NCBI RefSeq assembly: GCF_035046505.1 | Contig: NC_089822.1 | Location: 264,627,024-264,691,023, forward strand | Length of the DNA stretch: 64,000 nt | Direction of reading: 5' to 3' | Source of the DNA: Tiliqua scincoides | Lineage: Eukaryota > Chordata > Lepidosauria > Squamata > Scincidae | The notes under the pieces: model-generated | Database searches by the model: none | What the model saw: only the letters and a program-made list of their open reading frames with translations | Told to the model about the DNA's origin: nothing | Shown here: in pieces, positions 59,645 to 64,000 of the stretch | Numbering within the stretch: the first letter of the stretch is position 1 | How the letters are laid out: the number at the start of each line of letters is the position of its first letter | Translations under genes and position numbers: made by a program

Positions 59645-62138
59645 TTTTGGAGAAGGAGAGGAGGAGGAGCAGGAAGAGGAGGTAAGTGTACTCATTCTAA
59701 CGCTTTGTCTTTCTAACTCCCTGTCTTCTAACTTTAACCTTACCTTTAAAGCAACCTTAAATCAAAATTGAAAGTTAGCACCTAAGGGAGGTACATAGGG
59801 CTACTCTGAGCAGGAGCAGAGTCCTACTCGTGAGTAAGAGCAGGGTCCTACTCGTGAGTAAGAGCCCAAGGGTCAGGCATTTAAATCAAAGTTGAAAGTT
59901 AGCTGCACCTAAGGTAGCACTTAATCGAAGGAAGGGAGGAGGATAAAGTGGAAAGCAGGTTTTCTACTTGTTTAAATTAAACCTATACTTAACCCAGGTT
60001 AAACCTAATCTAAGTTAGAACATAACCTAAACAGGTCAGTAAATTGGGACACAGGATCTAGAGAGCACTAAATAATTAAACAAACCCAAATAAAAACTAG
60101 CTTGAGGTTACAAAAACAGTCCAGCCTAAGAGAACAGAACTAGGAGGGAAAGGACCTAGGAAGGGCCAGTTCCCAACCCATTAAGAGCCCCATTAGGCTA
60201 ATCCAAGCAGTCCATTCAGGAGCCTGCAGAGTAGGTCACGCCCATCAGCAGCCATTTGCCTTCCTGAGCTTTTGTAAACTCACCTGGGAAGGCCAGCCCC
60301 CTTTCAATCAGGAAGGAAGGAGGGGGGAGGAGCCAGCCAGGAGTATAAAGCTAGGCGGGCCATCGCGTGAGGCTCTCTGCAGACGTGTGTGGCCTCTGGG
60401 AACCAAGTGCCTCGGGAATTAAGTGCCAGGTAAGGCACAAGAGTTTAGCATCTGGGCGAGGAGAAGGCAAGGAGACCTCTGAGTTTTGGAGAAGGAGAGG
60501 AGGAGGAGCAGGAAGAGGAGGTAAGTGTACTCATTCTAACGCTTTGTCTTTCTAACTCCCTGTCTTCTAACTTTAACCTTACCTTTAAAGCAACCTTAAA
60601 TCAAAATTGAAAGTTAGCACCTAAGGGAGGTACATAGGGCTACTCTGAGCAGGAGCAGAGTCCTACTCGTGAGTAAGAGCAGGGTCCTACTCGTGAGTAA
60701 GAGCCCAAGGGTCAGGCATTTAAATCAAAGTTGAAAGTTAGCTGCACCTAAGGTAGCACTTAATCGAAGGAAGGGAGGAGGATAAAGTGGAAAGCAGGTT
60801 TTCTACTTGTTTAAATTAAACCTATACTTAACCCAGGTTAAACCTAATCTAAGTTAGAACATAACCTAAACAGGTCAGTAAATTGGGACACAGGATCTAG
60901 AGAGCACTAAATAATTAAACAAACCCAAATAAAAACTAGCTTGAGGTTACAAAAACAGTCCAGCCTAAGAGAACAGAACTAGGAGGGAAAGGACCTAGGA
61001 AGGGCCAGTTCCCAACCCATTAAGAGCCCCATTAGGCTAATCCAAGCAGTCCATTCAGGAGCCTGCAGAGTAGGTCACGCCCATCAGCAGCCATTTGCCT
61101 TCCTGAGCTTTTGTAAACTCACCTGGGAAGGCCAGCCCCCTTTCAATCAGGAAGGAAGGAGGGGGGAGGAGCCAGCCAGGAGTATAAAGCTAGGCGGGCC
61201 ATCGCGTGAGGCTCTCTGCAGACGCGTGTGGCCTCTGGGAACCAAGTGCCTCGGGAATTAAGTGCCAGGTAAGGCACAAGAGTTTAGCATCTGGGCGAGG
61301 AGAAGGCAAGGAGACCTCTGAGTTTTGGAGAAGGAGAGGAGGAGGAGCAGGAAGAGGAGGTAAGTGTACTCATTCTAACGCTTTGTCTTTCTAACTCCCT
61401 GTCTTCTAACTTTAACCTTACCTTTAAAGCAACCTTAAATCAAAATTGAAAGTTAGCACCTAAGGGAGGTACATAGGGCTACTCTGAGCAGGAGCAGAGT
61501 CCTACTCGTGAGTAAGAGCAGGGTCCTACTCGTGAGTAAGAGCCCAAGGGTCAGGCATTTAAATCAAAGTTGAAAGTTAGCTGCACCTAAGGTAGCACTT
61601 AATCGAAGGAAGGGAGGAGGATAAAGTGGAAAGCAGGTTTTCTACTTGTTTAAATTAAACCTATACTTAACCCAGGTTAAACCTAATCTAAGTTAGAACA
61701 TAACCTAAACAGGTCAGTAAATTGGGACACAGGATCTAGAGAGCACTAAATAATTAAACAAACCCAAATAAAAACTAGCTTGAGGTTACAAAAACAGTCC
61801 AGCCTAAGAGAACAGAACTAGGAGGGAAAGGACCTAGGAAGGGCCAGTTCCCAACCCATTAAGAGCCCCATTAGGCTAATCCAAGCAGTCCATTCAGGAG
61901 CCTGCAGAGTAGGTCACGCCCATCAGCAGCCATTTGCCTTCCTGAGCTTTTGTAAACTCACCTGGGAAGGCCAGCCCCCTTTCAATCAGGAAGGAAGGAG
62001 GGGGGAGGAGCCAGCCAGGAGTATAAAGCTAGGCGGGCCATCGCGTGAGGCTCTCTGCAGACGCGTGTGGCCTCTGGGAACCAAGTGCCTCGGGAATTAA
62101 GTGCCAGGTAAGGCACAAGAGTTTAGCATCTGGGCGAG
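59645..62138 (+). repeat. 839-bp tandem units forming the CR1 5' UTR
   Basis: The word TTTTGGAGAAGGAGAGGAGG recurs at 59645, 60484 and 61323. Unit 2 differs from unit 1 by one base that I can find (T at about 60386, C at 61225), and unit 3 follows unit 2 until the sequence turns unique after CATCTGGGCGAG at 62138. Each unit has a TATA box with GC-rich upstream sequence, and an internal CCTACTCGTGAGTAAGAGC direct repeat. The first unit begins partway through a monomer, as expected for 5' truncation or internal initiation. Confidence 0.95.
62022..62027 (+). promoter_or_regulatory. TATA box of the third monomer
   Basis: TATAAA preceded by GGGGGGAGGAGCC about 20 bp upstream; the same box is at 60344-60349 and 61183-61188. 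A start site 25-30 bp downstream would fall near CATCGCGTGAGGCTCTC. Because the box lies upstream of the start, each transcript would lose it, and only an upstream monomer could restore it in new copies. Confidence 0.65.
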
Positions 62139-62194
62139 TTCAGCAGCAGGGCGAGGAGGCCAGGGCCCCATACACTGCCCTTCCTTTTCCCTAG
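62108..62194 (+). other. possible 5' UTR intron of the CR1 element
   Basis: CCAG|GTAAGG (GT at 62108-62109, repeated in each unit at 60430 and 61269) matches a 5' splice site, and CCCTTCCTTTTCCCTAG (ending 62194) matches a 3' splice site 73 bp before the ORF1 ATG. A second donor, GAG|GTAAGTG, lies at 59682, 60521 and 61360. The minimal intron would be only 87 bp; starting from upstream units it would be longer. Splicing is inference. Confidence 0.4.
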
Positions 62195-62266
62195 AGAAAA
62201 GGGCTGCTATCCAGTGTACGGTTTTTAAAAGGACCCCTAAATAAAACAACAACAACAAAAAAAGCT

Positions 62267-63172
62267 ATGCAGTCAGACAGCCAGCAGCAGGGTGGGGGCT
62301 ATCCAGTGTTCTGCATCGAGTGCCACATGTATGATTATATGCCTCTGGGGCATAAGTCATGGGTGTGTCCTCGATGCAAGGAGCTCCAGGCTCTCAGGGA
62401 ACGCGTCCGCTCCCTTGAAGCCTTGGTGGCCAACCTGGAGAAGCGCAGGCAGCCAGAGGAGGACCGTGGGGAGACTTCTGGGGACGATCAGGCTTCGTCC
62501 CAACCTCAGGCGTGCAGCTCCTCGGCTGCCCGGGTGGGAAGTCTCGGGACTGGAGGACGTCATCCTGGAGAGGAGGGAAACAATCCCCTAGGGGGGACCC
62601 TTTCTCCAGGGGATGGGCCCGTATCCGAGCGCACTCGGGATACTCCTCGGCGGGAGGGGGGTCGGGGGCTTCTTGTAGTGGGGGATTCGATTATTAGAAA
62701 CATAGAGAGGGGGGTTTGCGACGGATGTGAGGACCGCATGGTGACTTGCCTGCCTGGTGCGAAGGTTGCGGACATCACTTCTCGTCTAGACAGGCTGGTA
62801 GACAGTGCTGGGGGAGAGGTAGCGGCTGTGGTGCATGTCGGCACCAACGATGTGGGCAAGTGTAGCTGGGAGGTCCTGGAGGCCAAATTTAGGCTTTTAG
62901 GCAGGAAGCTGAAAGCCAGGACCTCAAAGGTAGCGTTCTCTGAAGTGCTACCTGTTCCACGCGCAGGGCCAGCTAGGCAGGCGGAGATCAGGGGTCTCAA
63001 TGCGTGGATGAGACGGTGGTGTAGGGAGGAGGGGTTTAGATTTGTTAGGCACTGGGGAACGTTTTGGGACAAGCGGGGCCTGTACAAGAGGGACGGGCTC
63101 CATTTGAACCAGAATGGAACCAGACTGCTGGCGCATAACATTAAAAAGGTGGCAGAGCAGCTTTTAAACTGA
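62267..63172 (+). CDS. CR1 ORF1 protein (zinc-ribbon-like motif, coiled coil, SGNH esterase)
   Basis: 301 residues, unbroken. Residues 16-37 hold two C-x2-C pairs (CIEC, CPRC), and 38-62 are a short heptad-rich helix (LQALRERVRSLEALVANLEK). After an acidic low-complexity spacer comes an SGNH-type esterase fold: GDSI with Ser141, GTND at 192-195, and DGLHLN with Asp276 and His279 as the likely catalytic pair. Esterase-bearing ORF1 proteins are known from CR1 LINEs, where ORF1 is thought to bind the element RNA; the role of the esterase is unsettled. The ATG follows an (AAC)n-like run and is the first in frame. The same C-terminal part is seen in the truncated copy at 38368. Confidence 0.92.
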   Translation: MQSDSQQQGGGYPVFCIECHMYDYMPLGHKSWVCPRCKELQALRERVRSLEALVANLEKRRQPEEDRGETSGDDQASSQPQACSSSAARVGSLGTGGRHPGEEGNNPLGGTLSPGDGPVSERTRDTPRREGGRGLLVVGDSIIRNIERGVCDGCEDRMVTCLPGAKVADITSRLDRLVDSAGGEVAAVVHVGTNDVGKCSWEVLEAKFRLLGRKLKARTSKVAFSEVLPVPRAGPARQAEIRGLNAWMRRWCREEGFRFVRHWGTFWDKRGLYKRDGLHLNQNGTRLLAHNIKKVAEQLLN

Positions 63173-63306
63173 TCCCTGGGGGAAGGCCGACAGGAGCCGA
63201 GGGGCATCCGGTTCGGGACTCCTCATCCCTATGGGATGAGGATGGGGAGGTTAGAGAACAACAAGACAAAGGCAGAGTAGGAGAAGAAATTGGGAAAGGT
63301 AGGGTG

Positions 63307-64000
63307 ATGGGATGTGATAGACGGTTTGGCACAATGAGAGGATGCGGGGACAAAGGAGCGAATAAGCAGCCCATCCTGGGGCATTCCGTGTATAAATGCT
63401 TTTATGCGAATGCCCGAAGTCTACGAGCAAAGGTGGGAGAACTGGAATGTCTGGTGACAAGGGAAAATATTGACATAGTGGGCGTAACGGAAACCTGGTG
63501 GAATGCGGAGAATCAGTGGGATACCGCAATCCCGGGCTATAAACTCTACAGGAGGGACAGGCAGGGGCGTGTTGGAGGTGGGGTGGCCCTCTATGTTAAG
63601 GAAGGGATAGAATCCAGCAAAGTAGAGATTGAAGGTGGGTCCGACTCCACCGTAGAATCTCTGTGGGTTAAATTACCAAGCTTGTGCAGCGATGTAATAC
63701 TGGGGGCGTGCTATCGTCCTCCAGACCAGAAATCTGATGGGGACCTTGAAATGAGGAAACAGATCAGGGAGGTGACAAGGAAGGACAGGGTTGTAATCAT
63801 GGGGGACTTCAATTATCCTCATATTGACTGGGTCAATTTGTGTTCTGGTCACGATAAGGAAACCGGATTTCTTGACGTGCTAAATGACTGTGGCTTAGAT
63901 CAGCTAGTCACGGAGCCCACCAGAGGACAGGTGACTCTGGATTTAATTTTGTGCGGTACGCAGGACCTGGTTAGAGATGTAAACGTTACTGAGCCATTGG
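63307..64000 (+). CDS. CR1 ORF2, APE endonuclease part, cut by the window edge
   Basis: The frame is open from ATG at 63307 to the last base. It shows the APE-type endonuclease series: FYANARSL (Asn), ITETWWN-like VTETWWN (Glu), GGGVALYVKEG, GACYRPP and GDFNYPHIDW (Asp and Asn). These are catalytic-site motifs that nick target DNA to prime reverse transcription. The last motif is intact here and deleted in the copy at 38724. Reverse transcriptase would follow beyond 64000. An alternative start is the second ATG, ten codons in (TMRGCGDKG). Confidence 0.9.
   Translation, partial: MGCDRRFGTMRGCGDKGANKQPILGHSVYKCFYANARSLRAKVGELECLVTRENIDIVGVTETWWNAENQWDTAIPGYKLYRRDRQGRVGGGVALYVKEGIESSKVEIEGGSDSTVESLWVKLPSLCSDVILGACYRPPDQKSDGDLEMRKQIREVTRKDRVVIMGDFNYPHIDWVNLCSGHDKETGFLDVLNDCGLDQLVTEPTRGQVTLDLILCGTQDLVRDVNVTEPL

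Larger units (their letters stand above)
59645..64000 (+). mobile_element. young CR1 LINE with tandem 5' monomers, runs off the window
   Basis: The order is 2.97 tandem 839-bp units, 128 bp of single-copy 5' UTR, intact ORF1, a 134-bp gap, and ORF2 open to the window edge. It was inserted at the end of an older minus-strand CR1 piece. With the ORFs unbroken as far as visible and the monomers almost identical, this is the youngest element here and may be, or recently have been, mobile. Confidence 0.93.

Noticed and set aside
60367-60555. 62-codon open frame repeated in the 5' monomers (60367 and 61206) as a small LINE protein
   Set aside because: It begins with GTG, not ATG, runs across the two splice-donor consensus sites, and is absent from the end of the third unit. 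It is more likely stop-free by chance.

Overview
The window looks like nuclear DNA of a squamate reptile (lizard or snake). The evidence is three multi-exon SCAN C2H2 zinc-finger genes, CR1 LINEs ending in the TTCTTATG repeat and the 'GGATCAGGCC...CATCTAGTCCAGC' 3' end typical of lizards, lizard-type SINEs, and many short hAT-type elements. The group is inferred from repeats; the species cannot be named. I see no tRNA, rRNA or bacterial feature.

Host genes. (1) 479-1990, minus: a SCAN exon plus a 127-nt exon; the finger exon should lie beyond the left edge. (2) 9537-16105, plus: a complete three-exon SCAN gene with seven fingers (621 aa predicted). (3) 23953-28921, minus: a complete three-exon SCAN gene with seven fingers (571 aa predicted). 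(4) 44359-49208, minus: a KRAB-B-like exon, a linker exon and a 21-finger exon; no KRAB-A or SCAN exon was found. Genes 1-3 keep the same exon phases (0, then 1). Their middle exon (127, 115 and 127 nt) looks like a decayed KRAB-A box. All would be nuclear DNA-binding regulators. Decayed fingers lie beyond the 3' end of gene 4, split from it by a solo LTR.

Mobile DNA fills most of the rest. At least four states of CR1 are seen: old 3' ends, a 3.4-kb copy (38368-41802), a hairpin copy (26840-27608), and at the right edge a young, apparently full-length copy (59645 to beyond 64000). A second LINE family with an RTE-like C-terminal region has a clean copy with a 12-bp target duplication (30969-32635) and a 5'-inverted copy nested in an old CR1 (57089-59385). 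hAT-type elements, several with 8-bp target duplications, short foldback elements, SINEs, two related solo LTRs and a second LTR-like repeat are scattered through introns and spacers.

The most unusual item is the young CR1. Its 5' UTR is 2.97 tandem copies of an 839-bp unit, with one base change seen between units. Each unit carries a TATA box and a 5' splice-site consensus, and a strong 3' splice site lies 73 bp before ORF1. This resembles the monomer promoters of mouse L1. Other notable items are a 3.3-kb imperfect palindrome (33517-36866), an inverted duplication joining 46.9-47.9 kb and 54.4-55.0 kb, and a recent five-finger block duplication in gene 4.
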